Of a stretch of DNA of 57,903 bases, positions 25,715 through 35,177 are shown one piece after another. The notes below the pieces were generated by a model. It saw nothing but the letters and a program-made list of their open reading frames with translations. It searched no databases and was not told where the DNA came from. The translations under genes and the position numbers were made by a program. Origin of the DNA: Opitutales bacterium (GTDB taxonomy: Bacteria > Verrucomicrobiota > Verrucomicrobiia > Opitutales > UBA2987); the NCBI GenBank assembly GCA_021772515.1, contig JAJFLU010000046.1, forward strand, positions 1 through 57,903, read 5' to 3'. How positions within the stretch are numbered: position 1 is the first letter of the stretch; every line of letters starts with the position of its first letter.

Positions 25715-26791
25715 ATGTCGATAATTGCGAATTTTCAGATTCCCTACACACAGTTTCTCGATCACACGGGGGACGTTGTCCAACCGCTGCCGGAGTTTGC
25801 CCTCGATTGCGAAAACCTGACTCCTCTTTACCGGGCTATGGTGGAAAACCGGACCTTCGATGCCAAGGCAATCGCCCTACAGCGAACGGGTCGCATGGGC
25901 ACCTATGCTTCCTCGCTCGGACAGGAGGCCATCGGTGTCGGGATCGGCAGCATCATGCGGGAGGATGATATTCTGGTCCCCAGTTACCGTGAATACGGAG
26001 CCCAATTCTGGCGCGGGGTCAGGATGAAGGAAATCCTCCTCTATTGGAGTGGTGACGAGAGGAGCAACAATTTCGAAAATCAGAAAACGGACCTCCCGAT
26101 ATGCGTAACGATCGGGGCGCATCCCGCCCATGCGGTGGGTGTGGCCTATGCCTTGAAACTGCGTGGTAAAAACCAGGTGGCGGTGTGCACATTGGGTGAC
26201 GGGGCTACCTCGAAAGGTGATTTCTACGAGGCCATCAACGCTGCCGGCGTCTGGAACTTGCCGCTGGTATTTGTAGTTTCCAATAACCAGTTCGCCATCT
26301 CAATCCGCTATGAGCAGCAAACCGCAGCCAAAACGATCGCCCAAAAAGCCATCGCGGCCGGATTTGCAGGAGAGCAAATCGACGGCAATGATGTTATCGC
26401 GGTCCGCCACTCGGTTGACCAAGCCCTCCAAAAAGCCCGCCGCGGGGGCGGCCCGACGCTCATCGAGGCGATAACCTACCGGATGTCCGACCACACAACG
26501 GCGGATGATGCCAGCCGCTACCGCAGCAAGGAGGAACTGAGCGAACAATGGGCCTACGAACCCATTTCCCGCCTCAGAAATTACCTGATCAAGAAGGAAG
26601 CCTGGACGAAAGATGAGGAAGATACCCTCATTAAAAATAGCGCCGCCATAGTGCAAGAGGAGGTGGATGAATACCTCAATACACCCCCACGGGAGCCCTC
26701 CAGCATGTTTGACCACCTTTACGAGAATCTTCCGGCAGCCTATGCCGAGCAACAGGCAGAATTGATGGAGAAAGGATCAGCACATGTCTGA
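25715..26791 (+). CDS. Branched-chain 2-oxoacid dehydrogenase E1 alpha subunit
   Basis: This 358-residue protein is a thiamine-diphosphate-dependent E1 alpha. The ThDP site is GDGATSKGDFYEAINAAGVW, ending in the metal-binding NNQFAIS, and the phosphorylation-loop-like YRMSDHTTADDASRYR follows. The complex decarboxylates the 2-oxoacids of valine, leucine and isoleucine. Pyruvate dehydrogenase E1 alpha looks similar, but the catabolic neighbours and the YRxxxHTxxDD sequence support the branched-chain type. Its stop overlaps the E1 beta start by eight bases. Confidence 0.9.
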   Translation: MSIIANFQIPYTQFLDHTGDVVQPLPEFALDCENLTPLYRAMVENRTFDAKAIALQRTGRMGTYASSLGQEAIGVGIGSIMREDDILVPSYREYGAQFWRGVRMKEILLYWSGDERSNNFENQKTDLPICVTIGAHPAHAVGVAYALKLRGKNQVAVCTLGDGATSKGDFYEAINAAGVWNLPLVFVVSNNQFAISIRYEQQTAAKTIAQKAIAAGFAGEQIDGNDVIAVRHSVDQALQKARRGGGPTLIEAITYRMSDHTTADDASRYRSKEELSEQWAYEPISRLRNYLIKKEAWTKDEEDTLIKNSAAIVQEEVDEYLNTPPREPSSMFDHLYENLPAAYAEQQAELMEKGSAHV

Positions 26792-27764
26792 AATCACTTT
26801 AGTTGAGGCGATAAACCAGGCTTTGACCTACGAAATGGCCCATGATCCCGGCGTAATCGTTTTGGGTGAGGATGTCGGCGCCAACGGCGGGGTTTTCCGC
26901 GCCACCCTGGGTTTGCAGGAAAAGTTCGGCGAGGACCGCGTCCTCGATACGCCATTGAGCGAAGTGCTCATCGGGGCCATGTCAATCGGCATGTCGGTCA
27001 TGAAATTACGGCCCGTTGCCGAAATCCAGTTTTCCGGTTTCCTCTACTCCAACCTGGACCATATCATCAACCACGCCAGTCGCATGAGGAACAGGACGCA
27101 GGGGAGATTATCCTGCCCGATGGTGATACGATCCCCCTCCGGCGGCGGCATCCACGCGCCCGAGCATCACTCGGAAAGCCCCGAGGCCATGTTTGCCCAT
27201 ATTCCCGGCATCCGGGTGGTCATTCCCTCCTCACCCCTACGCGCATACCGGCTCCTTCTGGCGGCGATTCGCGACCCCGATCCGGTAATTTTTCTCGAAC
27301 CCACCCGCCTCTACCGCCTCTTCAAACAAGAGGTGCCGGATAACGGAAAAGCGGAATTGCTCGATGTTTGCCTCACCATCAGGGAAGGCAGAGACATCAC
27401 CTTGGTAAGCTGGGGGGCGATGATGAATGAAGTGCAAATCGCAGCCGAAACATTGTCCGAGGAAGGCATTGAGGCAGAGATAATCGATGTTGCCACGATC
27501 AAACCTCTCGATATGGAAACCATTTTGAATTCCGTGGCCAAAACCGGGCGATGCGTCATCGTCCACGAGGCGCCACGAAGCGCTGGATTCGGAGCCGAGA
27601 TTGCCGCCAACCTGGCGGAGCACGCCTTGTTATCGCTTTTCGCTCCGGTCTGCCGGGTTACCGGTTACGATGCCGTAATGCCATTGGCCAGACTGGAGAA
27701 ATCTTATATCCCAAGTGTCGAAAAAATTATCAACGCGGTCAAAAAGACCATAGCATTCGCATGA
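26784..27764 (+). CDS. Branched-chain 2-oxoacid dehydrogenase E1 beta subunit
   Basis: This 326-residue protein has the E1 beta layout. The cofactor-binding half carries LGEDVGANGGVFRAT and DTPLSEVLIGAMSIGMS, then PSGGGIHAPEHHSESPEA with the conserved histidines. The transketolase C-domain follows, with IDVATIKPLDMETI and HEAPRSAGFGAE. With E1 alpha it forms the heterotetramer that transfers the acyl group to the E2 lipoyl arm. Its TGA overlaps the E2 ATG. Confidence 0.92.
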   Translation: MSEITLVEAINQALTYEMAHDPGVIVLGEDVGANGGVFRATLGLQEKFGEDRVLDTPLSEVLIGAMSIGMSVMKLRPVAEIQFSGFLYSNLDHIINHASRMRNRTQGRLSCPMVIRSPSGGGIHAPEHHSESPEAMFAHIPGIRVVIPSSPLRAYRLLLAAIRDPDPVIFLEPTRLYRLFKQEVPDNGKAELLDVCLTIREGRDITLVSWGAMMNEVQIAAETLSEEGIEAEIIDVATIKPLDMETILNSVAKTGRCVIVHEAPRSAGFGAEIAANLAEHALLSLFAPVCRVTGYDAVMPLARLEKSYIPSVEKIINAVKKTIAFA

Positions 27765-28864
27765 AAAATTTTAATCTACCCGATTTAGGAGAAGGATTGC
27801 AGGAGGCCGAAATCGTCTCCTGGCATGTCAACGAAGGTGACAATGTAGTCGCCGATCAACCCCTCGTTTCCATGGAAACGGCCAAGGCGGTGGTGGAAGT
27901 CCCCTCCCCCTTTTCGGGGCGCATCCACAAGCTGCATGGCGAGGTGGGAGATATCGTGCCGGTGGGCGATGTTCTCGTCGAATTTGATGTTGGTGGCGAA
28001 ACCAAGGACAAGGCCACCGTTGTCGGAGATGTCGTTGTAGGCAAGGAGGTGGTTCAAGAACCCACTGGCGCAATAGGCCAATCCCCCGCCGGCATCAAAG
28101 CCACCCCCGCCGTGCGAGCTCTTGCACGGCGTTTGAAAGTGGAACTCGGTGTGGTCACCCCAACCGGCGCAGATGGCTTGATAACCGCCGCCGATGTGCA
28201 ACGGGTCTCAAAAATTTTTCACGACGTCGAGCCCCTGGAGCCCCTGAGAGGCGTGCGCCGTGTCATGGCTGCCAATATGGCACGCGCCCATGCCGAAGTC
28301 GTCGCGGTGACCGTTATGGACGAAGCCGATGTGGATCTCTGGCCCAAGGGCACGGACATCTCCCTGCGGTTGATTCGCTCCCTCATAGCAGGCTGCCGGG
28401 CGGAACCTTCTCTAAATGCCTGGTACGACAGTGAAGTAGTCGGCAGGCGTCTTCTGAAAAAAATTCATCTGGGCATCGCGGTGGACACCCCGGAAGGGCT
28501 CTTTGTACCCGTTCTGTTCGATGTGGGCAGTCAACCCCCCGAACAACTACGCGCCGACATCAACCGGCTCAAAGAAAAAGTTCTGGACCGCAGTCTCCCC
28601 CCCGATGAACTGCGCGGAAATACCATAACATTGTCCAATTTCGGAACCATCGCCGGCCGCTTCGCCAACCCAATCGTACTGCCCCCGACAGTAGCCATAT
28701 TGGGGGCGGGCCGCACCCGCCAACGAGTGGTGGTGGTCGATGGCCAACCCGCAGTGCGCCGGCAAATGCCTCTTTCCCTAACCTTCGACCACCGGGCCAT
28801 AATGGGCGGAGAAGCCGCCCGCTTCCTGGGCGCAGTAATAGCAGACCTGGAACTAGCCGATTAA
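27761..28864 (+). CDS. 2-oxoacid dehydrogenase E2, dihydrolipoyl acyltransferase
   Basis: From the ATG at 27761 (ATGA overlap with E1 beta) the protein has 367 residues. It comprises a lipoyl domain with the lipoyl-lysine motif [13 protein letters not shown], a short peripheral-subunit-binding domain ([20 protein letters not shown]) and the acyltransferase core. The usual catalytic HRxxDG near the C-terminus reads [14 protein letters not shown]: the histidine is present but methionine replaces aspartate. No E3 gene follows, so E3 must come from elsewhere. The frame continues 210 bases farther upstream inside E1 beta, which is not a credible start. Confidence 0.9.
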   Translation: MKNFNLPDLGEGLQEAEIVSWHVNEGDNVVADQPLVSMETAKAVVEVPSPFSGRIHKLHGEVGDIVPVGDVLVEFDVGGETKDKATVVGDVVVGKEVVQEPTGAIGQSPAGIKATPAVRALARRLKVELGVVTPTGADGLITAADVQRVSKIFHDVEPLEPLRGVRRVMAANMARAHAEVVAVTVMDEADVDLWPKGTDISLRLIRSLIAGCRAEPSLNAWYDSEVVGRRLLKKIHLGIAVDTPEGLFVPVLFDVGSQPPEQLRADINRLKEKVLDRSLPPDELRGNTITLSNFGTIAGRFANPIVLPPTVAILGAGRTRQRVVVVDGQPAVRRQMPLSLTFDHRAIMGGEAARFLGAVIADLELAD

Positions 28865-28899
28865 AGAGAAACCAGGAATCCTCGCAGGTTAAGCTAACT

Positions 28900-29568
28900 A
28901 TGGCTGAATTCAGACAGGTACCCTACGACGGATATTTGGAATATCCCTTGGAGGAAATGAAAACCCGGGCGGTGAATTTCTACCAGGACGTAAAGCGCCG
29001 CCGCACGATCCGTGATTTTTCCGACCGCCCGGTGCCGAGGGAGATTATCGAAAACTGCATTCGCGCCGCCGCCACAGCGCCCAACGGAGCCAATTTTCAG
29101 CCCTGGCATTTCGCGGTGGTGGAGAGCCCCGAGGTTAAAAAACATATCCGCCTCGCTGCCGAAAAAGAGGAAAAAGAATTCTACGGTGGACGAGCCCCGG
29201 AGGAATGGCTGAGGGCCCTCGAACCGCTCGGCACCGATGAAAGCAAACCTTTTCTTGAAACCGCTCCCTACCTCATCGCCATTTTCAGCGAGTCCTACTG
29301 CATCAGAGAGGACGGCACCAAAAGGACCAACTACTACGCCAAGGAGTCTGTCGGTATCGCCTGCGGACTATTGATCACCGCGCTGCATCGCTCCGGGCTG
29401 GCCACCCTGACCCACACACCAAGCCCCATGAATTTCCTCAATCAACTATTGAAACGCCCTTCCAGCGAAAAACCCTTCCTCCTGCTGGTGGTCGGTTACC
29501 CGGCCGAAAACGTCCGTGTGCCGATATTGAAAAAGAAACCGATGAAGGATATTTCAAGTTTTATTTAA
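28900..29568 (+). CDS. Nitroreductase-family FMN oxidoreductase
   Basis: This 222-residue protein shows [38 protein letters not shown] and a late [19 protein letters not shown], the standard nitroreductase fold contacts for [21 protein letters not shown] closes the domain. Members reduce nitroaromatics, quinones or flavins or dehalogenate, and no substrate can be named. It starts 36 bases after E2 and could be on the same transcript. Confidence 0.87.
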   Translation: MAEFRQVPYDGYLEYPLEEMKTRAVNFYQDVKRRRTIRDFSDRPVPREIIENCIRAAATAPNGANFQPWHFAVVESPEVKKHIRLAAEKEEKEFYGGRAPEEWLRALEPLGTDESKPFLETAPYLIAIFSESYCIREDGTKRTNYYAKESVGIACGLLITALHRSGLATLTHTPSPMNFLNQLLKRPSSEKPFLLLVVGYPAENVRVPILKKKPMKDISSFI

Positions 29569-29741
29569 GCAACCGTCCTCTGATGCCGTTGAGGAATTTG
29601 CAGACAAGATTAAAAAATAATTGGTTGATATTTCACCCTTGAGGGCGATACTACTCCAATTCTCAACAGGCAAAGTCCCCAAAAAAGCCGGAATCTGCAA
29701 CCGGCACGGCACGCCAAGTAAAAACAAAAATTTACACCCGC

Positions 29742-29831
29742 GGAGAGATGGCTGAGTGGCCGAAAGCGCTCCCCTGCTAAGGGAGTATACCCGAGAGGGT
29801 ATCGAGGGTTCGAATCCCTCTCTCTCCGCCA
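29742..29831 (+). tRNA. tRNA-Ser (anticodon GCU)
   Basis: A complete class II tRNA. The acceptor GGAGAGA pairs with TCTCTCC. A D arm, the anticodon GCT at 29776-29778, a long variable arm (TATACCCGAGAGGGTAT), and the T loop GGTTCGAATCC follow. The discriminator G and an encoded CCA end the gene. The 170 bases upstream contain no other gene, and no downstream terminator is obvious. Confidence 0.97.
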
Positions 29832-30016
29832 TTTGCTCTAGCGAACTGCGAAAAGCATTGGCCTTTGTTGTAAATCAGCTTTTATGGTAACTGAAGTGGA
29901 TGGGGTTTGAAAGCGGCAAGGATACATACCTGACGGAGTGGAGCATAGATGGGCCAATATCGGAGCGAATGAAGTAAAGCTGGGGCAGTGTCTCTATTTG
30001 GGCTTGGCTGAAATTT

Positions 30017-31549
30017 TCAGATTTGGCTTATTACCGCGGGTTGATTTGCGTCGGCAAAACTCATTTTTGCCTGTTCGAGACTTTCATAAACCACCCAGGA
30101 TTGGTAATCCTCGAATTCCTTGCAGGAATGTGAGACTTGCTCGCTTCCCACGAGGGCATGGGGCACCGCCAGATTGTTGCAGGCTTCAATTGCTTCGCCG
30201 AGAAATTCAAAAGTATCCATGTCAAACCCGATAATCTGTTGGGCATCGATAAGCACTTTGCCATAACCGCTTTCAACGGCTTCGGCGAGAGCGGAGGGGA
30301 GCTTTTTGGACAGTTCATTAATTCGTTTAAGATCGCTACCGGGAACATTAATGATAAAGAATTCGCCATCCCGGTTGTAAAATCGACTTGTGGTATCGAT
30401 TTGAAGCGTGCGTGTGACATTGTTTTTCAATTCGGCAAAATCTATCGGTTTTGTGACGATGGCATTGAAGCCGGACTCCTGAGCTTTGCGCTGCTCCTCC
30501 ACGGCCGTTTTGATGGAGAGTCCAAATACCGGCACGCCCCTGGTGCGAGCATTCGAACGTAAAAAGCGAATCAGGGAAAAGGCGCCATTGTCCTGCAAGG
30601 ATAAACTAACTACTATCAGATCTGTCTTATTTTGCACGGCATACTCCATTGCTTCTTTCGGCGATTGGAGATCTTTGACGATCCAGGAATTGCTTATGAG
30701 GTTTTCCTTGATCTGCCGCACGATAATCGGTTTGTCCTCAATCAGCAGCACCTTGGCTCTGGCGTTACTTTTGACTCCTTCGCCGAGTGGCACGCTGGAG
30801 GAATCCGAGTCCTGGACATCGGTCGTCAATCCCTGGTTCTCGATGTCGGATTTTATTTCATGATAAACTTCGCGCAATTCCTCAAGGGCGGTTTCCAGAG
30901 GAGTTAGACTATTTAGGCTGACGTCATTAATTTTTTCTACTGTATTTCTAAATTTGTAGGCTCCAAATGTGAGGCAGGAACCTTTCATGGCATCCAGCCG
31001 CGATAAAGCCGGGAGGATATCGCCGTCCGTCAACAGGTTCCGGGTGTCAATAATTCCCTTTCCCAGATCGGTCAGAAATAAATCCAATATTTTCAAATAA
31101 CGCGGATAGTCTATCTCAAGTCGCGATATGACAATTTCGGGATCAGTGAGGACCTCTGTCGCTACCAGTTGTTTTTTGGGAATAGTGTCGGCTACGGCGC
31201 GCACTTGCTCAACTAATCGCGAAGCCTTGAACGGTTTTAGAATAAAATCCCGCACATTGCATTTGACGGCGTCCATGACGAGCTCCCGGTCTCGGTTCAT
31301 TGTAACCAGGATGATCGGCATCGATTGGAAACGGCTATCCTCGCGCATTCGTTTTACGAGGTCGATTCCCATTAGTTCTGGCATGACGTTGTCAAAAATG
31401 CACATGTCAACATCAAGTCCATTTTCCAGCATTTGCCAAGCGACCTCCCCATTGTCGGCATCGACGACATTCCATGATCGCTCCCTGCGCAGTATTTCGC
31501 AGAGTGTGGCTCTAATTACCGCATCGTCATCAACAGTCAAAATATTCAT
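30017..31549 (-). CDS. Multidomain response regulator with pseudo-Hpt, degenerate second receiver and STAS-like tail
   Basis: This 510-residue protein has four parts. Residues 1-120 are a good receiver domain (phospho-acceptor D53). Residues about 140-250 are an Hpt-like helical bundle in which RLDAMKGS puts D186 where the histidine should be. Residues about 268-390 form a second receiver whose acceptor position reads DLIVVSLSLQ, with serine replacing aspartate. Residues about 400-510 look STAS-like (GKVLIDAQQIIGFDMDTFEF). Only the first receiver appears phosphorylatable. It lies 12 bases after the hybrid kinase and is surely its output or a decoy. No DNA-binding domain is seen. Confidence 0.8.
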   Translation of the reverse strand: MNILTVDDDAVIRATLCEILRRERSWNVVDADNGEVAWQMLENGLDVDMCIFDNVMPELMGIDLVKRMREDSRFQSMPIILVTMNRDRELVMDAVKCNVRDFILKPFKASRLVEQVRAVADTIPKKQLVATEVLTDPEIVISRLEIDYPRYLKILDLFLTDLGKGIIDTRNLLTDGDILPALSRLDAMKGSCLTFGAYKFRNTVEKINDVSLNSLTPLETALEELREVYHEIKSDIENQGLTTDVQDSDSSSVPLGEGVKSNARAKVLLIEDKPIIVRQIKENLISNSWIVKDLQSPKEAMEYAVQNKTDLIVVSLSLQDNGAFSLIRFLRSNARTRGVPVFGLSIKTAVEEQRKAQESGFNAIVTKPIDFAELKNNVTRTLQIDTTSRFYNRDGEFFIINVPGSDLKRINELSKKLPSALAEAVESGYGKVLIDAQQIIGFDMDTFEFLGEAIEACNNLAVPHALVGSEQVSHSCKEFEDYQSWVVYESLEQAKMSFADANQPAVISQI

Positions 31550-31561
31550 TGGTAATTTCCT

Positions 31562-34027
31562 TTATATGCCCGGGGTCGAAAGTTCGCATTTGATAGCGGC
31601 AAAGGTCTCTTCAACGGAGTCCAGAAGAGGGTCCAAGCTCTCCGTCTGGCCATCGCTCGCCTGATGCTCCAAACGGCGTGAAAGTTTCATCAATTCTCTC
31701 TTCCCGCATTGTCCCGCAGAGCCCGCAATGGCGTGGGCCTGCACCCGCATTATCTCAAGATCGCCCGCCTGTCGGGCTTCTTTCAATTTCAATATTCGAT
31801 TGGACACTTCTTTCAGAAAAATAGCTATTACGGCTTCATTGATGTAAACCAAATCCTCCTCATCGATATCGGCCATTTCATTGGCATCTTCCTCCTCCTG
31901 GAAGCTTTGCAAAAATCGATCCACCCGATTGAGATCGACCGGTTCTTGATCGAACGATTTTTCACGAGGTTTCTTCTTGATTTTCTCATTTGAGGACAAT
32001 GAGATTCCCCTGCTCGACTGATAGTCGATCGCCCGCTGCAATGCATCGATCAAGTTCTTCATCTTAACGGGTTTGGCCACAAAATCGCTCATTCCCGCCT
32101 CCAGAAATTGCTCTCTCTCCTGTTGTAGCGCACTGGCCGTCATGGCGATGATATAAATATGCTTGTCGGTTACTCCAGTTTTGGGGTCACGGATCAGTCT
32201 TGTGGCGGTTATTCCATCCATCTCAGGCATATTTACATCCATGAGTATGGCATCATAGGGGCATCTTTTCAAGGCCTCGACAGCCTCCTTGCCATTTGGC
32301 TGTATATCAATCGTATGCCCCATGGATTCCACTTGTATCTTGGCTATCTCCTGATTAGTTAGATTATCCTCGGCCAGTAATATCCTCAATCGCTTTCTAT
32401 GGCTGGAAACCGGCGAATTACTTTCTGAGCCAGCAAATCCCGAAGCGCTAACCAGGGAAATCGGCCCGTAGATCTGTTTCTGCTGTTTTCCCATTTGGAG
32501 AAATACGATGAAAGAGGCGCCTTTTCCGTGGACGCTTTTTACAGTTATTTCTCCATGCATCATTTCAACCAGTTTCTTACAGATGCTCAGGCCGAGGCCA
32601 GTCCCTCCAAATTTCCTCGTAGTGGTAACATCCGCCTGTTGAAACGGCCTGAATAATTTGTTTTGGACGGCCGACGGTATGCCTATGCCGGTGTCTGAAA
32701 CCGTAAGCTTTATGACCGCGCTGGCGGCGCTCTCGCGGCGGCATTGTAGATCAACCCGAACATGGCCTCTCTCCGTAAATTTTATGGCATTTCCGACCAA
32801 ATTGATGAGAATTTGGCCAATCCGGGTGGGATCTCCGATCAGAAACCGGGGCACCTTGTTTCCAAAAGACGATTGGAGTTCCAGCCCCTTTTCCTTCGCC
32901 CTGTGGCGCAGTAATTCAAGAGAAGACTCCACGGTTTTTGCCAGATCAAAAGGTATCTCTTCCAGAGCCAATTTACCCGACTCCACTTTAGAGTAATCGA
33001 GAATATCGTTGATAATCCCCAAAAGCGAATTGGCCGAATTGTGCACCGTTTTGGCATAGTGGCGCTGCTGATCGTCGAGGTCTGTGGCCTGCAAAATCTC
33101 GCTCATGCCGATAACACCATTAAGAGGGCTGCGGATTTCATGGCTCATCATGGCGAGAAAGGCGTCCTTGGCCCGGTTGGCCGCCTCTGCCTCCTCCTTC
33201 GCCTTGGCAAGAGCTTCCTCCGTATGCTTGCGTTTGGTGATGTCGTAAAATCCCGCCAAAATCGCCGTTCTCCCCTCGAATTCGACTTTTCGAATTGCCA
33301 TCGAGTTCCAGAACCGGTCGCCATTCAAGTTTTTCATTTCGATCTCATCGAAATCAGTTGTTTGCGTCCTTTGTCCTGCCTCTCTAAGCTTGATTTTCGT
33401 CCTTGGATCAACCAAAAATTCGAATGCGTTTTGCTGGCATATACGCTCGGGTAGAACACCGAAAACCTTCGCCGCACGATCATTGGCCATCAAAATATCC
33501 CCATCGGGCGCTTTGGCCAATATCAGCGGGACAGGGGTGGCATCAAAGATAAGTTGAATCCGATTTTTTGATTTTTGCAGGTCGCTCTGCACTTTTTTGC
33601 GATAGGCGATTTCTTTCTGTAATTCGAGATGCACCCGGACTCTCGCCATCAACTCCGAGGGGTTAAAGGGCTTTGTCACATAGTCCGTCCCTCCGCTTTT
33701 GAATGCCTTCACGATCTCCGAAGGCCGATCCATTGCGCTGATAAAAATGATCGGGATTTCCTGAGTTCTGGGATTCGCCTTCAACTTCCGACACACCTCG
33801 ACACCGCTGATACCGGGAAGATTGATATCGAGCAAAATCAGGTCGGGAATGGACTTTTTCGCACAATACAACGCCTCCGAACCATTGGCAGCCTCGGATA
33901 TGCGGAAGCCTTGATCCTCGAATAAGGAGGAAAGCAAGCACCGTACAGTACTGGAGTCGTCGACGATAAGAATATCGCCGACCTCCCCGCCAAGGGAACC
34001 ATAAACCATAGTTTCAAATCGACACAC
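31562..34027 (-). CDS. Hybrid histidine kinase (receiver-PAS-HisKA-HATPase-receiver-Hpt)
   Basis: This 821-residue cytoplasmic protein has no membrane segment. In order it contains a receiver (ILIVDDSST, acceptor in LILLDINLPG), a PAS domain (about 155-265), HisKA (FLAMMSHEIRSPLNG, phospho-His), an ATPase with GNAIKFTE and TGIGIPSAV plus GTGLGLSICK, a second receiver (RILLAEDNLTNQEIA, MDVNMPEMDG), and an Hpt with AHAIAGSAG, histidine kept. The true start may be the second ATG at 34009, which gives a cleaner receiver. It precedes the regulator gene in the same operon. The N-terminal receiver implies input from another kinase. Confidence 0.92.
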   Translation of the reverse strand: MCRFETMVYGSLGGEVGDILIVDDSSTVRCLLSSLFEDQGFRISEAANGSEALYCAKKSIPDLILLDINLPGISGVEVCRKLKANPRTQEIPIIFISAMDRPSEIVKAFKSGGTDYVTKPFNPSELMARVRVHLELQKEIAYRKKVQSDLQKSKNRIQLIFDATPVPLILAKAPDGDILMANDRAAKVFGVLPERICQQNAFEFLVDPRTKIKLREAGQRTQTTDFDEIEMKNLNGDRFWNSMAIRKVEFEGRTAILAGFYDITKRKHTEEALAKAKEEAEAANRAKDAFLAMMSHEIRSPLNGVIGMSEILQATDLDDQQRHYAKTVHNSANSLLGIINDILDYSKVESGKLALEEIPFDLAKTVESSLELLRHRAKEKGLELQSSFGNKVPRFLIGDPTRIGQILINLVGNAIKFTERGHVRVDLQCRRESAASAVIKLTVSDTGIGIPSAVQNKLFRPFQQADVTTTRKFGGTGLGLSICKKLVEMMHGEITVKSVHGKGASFIVFLQMGKQQKQIYGPISLVSASGFAGSESNSPVSSHRKRLRILLAEDNLTNQEIAKIQVESMGHTIDIQPNGKEAVEALKRCPYDAILMDVNMPEMDGITATRLIRDPKTGVTDKHIYIIAMTASALQQEREQFLEAGMSDFVAKPVKMKNLIDALQRAIDYQSSRGISLSSNEKIKKKPREKSFDQEPVDLNRVDRFLQSFQEEEDANEMADIDEEDLVYINEAVIAIFLKEVSNRILKLKEARQAGDLEIMRVQAHAIAGSAGQCGKRELMKLSRRLEHQASDGQTESLDPLLDSVEETFAAIKCELSTPGI

Positions 34028-34262
34028 ACAGTAATTATTAAATGAAAATTTTTTATTTTCTCACCTGAGGGGTTCCTGAAAGGTGTCCGGTCCAGATAAA
34101 TCATTTCGGCAGATTGCAAAGAATCGGAGGAGACATCACACGAGGGATCAGAATTGGCATTGGTCGATCCGAATACTTATTTTCTTGTCAAGAAATCCAA
34201 TCACAGGACGAATTGAAGTATAAATATCCATAGTTAATTTTCCCCTTGGAACCAGTGATACC

Positions 34263-34733
34263 ATGCTCTACCCTCCCGTCATCGATCCTATCGTACAGTT
34301 AAGGAGAACACATCTATTCAAGGGGCTCAGTGAGGATGCTCTGGGGATACTGACAGCCAATTTACGAGCATTAGATTATTCACAAGGTAATATCGTCATA
34401 ACCGAAGGCACTTTGGGGGACACTCTCTACATCATCGCCGAAGGCTCCGTAGAAGTGATTAAAAACCTGGAGAATACCGATGAGAAGTTACTCGACACAC
34501 TGAAAGTAGGAGAAATTTTCGGGGAAATGAGTATCATCGAGTCGGTACCCAGATCCGCTTCGGTAAGAGCATTGGAGGAACCTACCCAAGTATATGCGCT
34601 GCATAAATCCGACCTTCACAGGCTTTTCAAAACGGCCCCAAGCCAATTTGCCCTGCTTATCCTGAATATTTCCCGCGATCTTTGCCGCAGACTCCGCAAG
34701 GTGGACGAGCTATACGCCGCTCGCGCCAATTGA
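34263..34733 (+). CDS. Cyclic-nucleotide-binding domain protein
   Basis: This 156-residue protein is a single cNMP-binding beta roll. It has ITEGTLGDTLYIIAEGSVEV, then GEIFGEMSIIESVPRSASV, the phosphate-binding cassette with PRSAS, and a closing helix. No helix-turn-helix follows, so it is not a complete Crp/Fnr regulator. It may regulate a partner by binding nucleotide. It is divergent from the kinase operon, from which it is separated by 235 bases, and may belong to that signalling unit. Confidence 0.85.
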   Translation: MLYPPVIDPIVQLRRTHLFKGLSEDALGILTANLRALDYSQGNIVITEGTLGDTLYIIAEGSVEVIKNLENTDEKLLDTLKVGEIFGEMSIIESVPRSASVRALEEPTQVYALHKSDLHRLFKTAPSQFALLILNISRDLCRRLRKVDELYAARAN

Positions 34734-34773
34734 GCGATTAAAACCTGTCTCAAATTCGCGGATGAAGGAGGTT

Positions 34774-34794
34774 TGTAGCGCAGCGGTGGCTACA
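34774..34794. terminator. Hairpin between convergent genes (possible bidirectional terminator)
   Basis: TGTAGC and GCTACA are perfect arms around GCAGCGGTG. The hairpin spans the gap between the cyclic-nucleotide-binding gene and the rsfS stop at 34790. There is no T-run on either strand, so a terminator function is uncertain and a short REP-like palindrome is equally possible. Confidence 0.3.
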
Positions 34795-35167
34795 CACCTG
34801 CGGTCTCTTCCACAATTATCTGGGGAGAATCCTTCCAGAGGGTTTCCAGCCCATAATGTTCGCGCATCTCGGGGCTGAATATGTGGACCATGAAATCAAA
34901 GGCATCCACCACGAGCCAGCCACTTGATGTTTCCGTATCAACACCCAAAACCCCCACTTCACGTTGTTTCAGTATATCCTGGAGTGCCCTTTGCAGCGCT
35001 TTCAAATGGGGCGATGATTTACCCGAAGCCACCACAAAGTAATCGGTTATGGAGGATTTCCCCCGTAAATCGAGAACGACAATATCATCCGCTTTCTTAT
35101 CATCCAATGCCTGGCAGCAGGCTTTGATATCCTCCAGATTTTCTTCGTTAATTTCCTCGTCGGTCAT
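34790..35167 (-). CDS. rsfS: RsfS ribosomal silencing factor
   Basis: From the ATG at 35165-35167 the protein has 125 residues. It includes DIVVLDLRGKSSITDYFVVA, SSPHLKALQRAL, SGWLVVDAFDFMVHIFSPEM and REHYGLETLW, the RsfS/Iojap signature. It binds ribosomal protein uL14 and blocks subunit joining in starvation. The open frame extends farther upstream into nadD, but the family always starts near this point. It sits downstream of nadD, a common bacterial arrangement. Confidence 0.92.
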   Translation of the reverse strand: MTDEEINEENLEDIKACCQALDDKKADDIVVLDLRGKSSITDYFVVASGKSSPHLKALQRALQDILKQREVGVLGVDTETSSGWLVVDAFDFMVHIFSPEMREHYGLETLWKDSPQIIVEETAGV

Positions 35168-35177
35168 GCGGTAGTTA

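Noticed and set aside
34263..34733. Crp/Fnr transcription factor
   Set aside because: The protein ends after the cyclic-nucleotide-binding fold; there is no helix-turn-helix.
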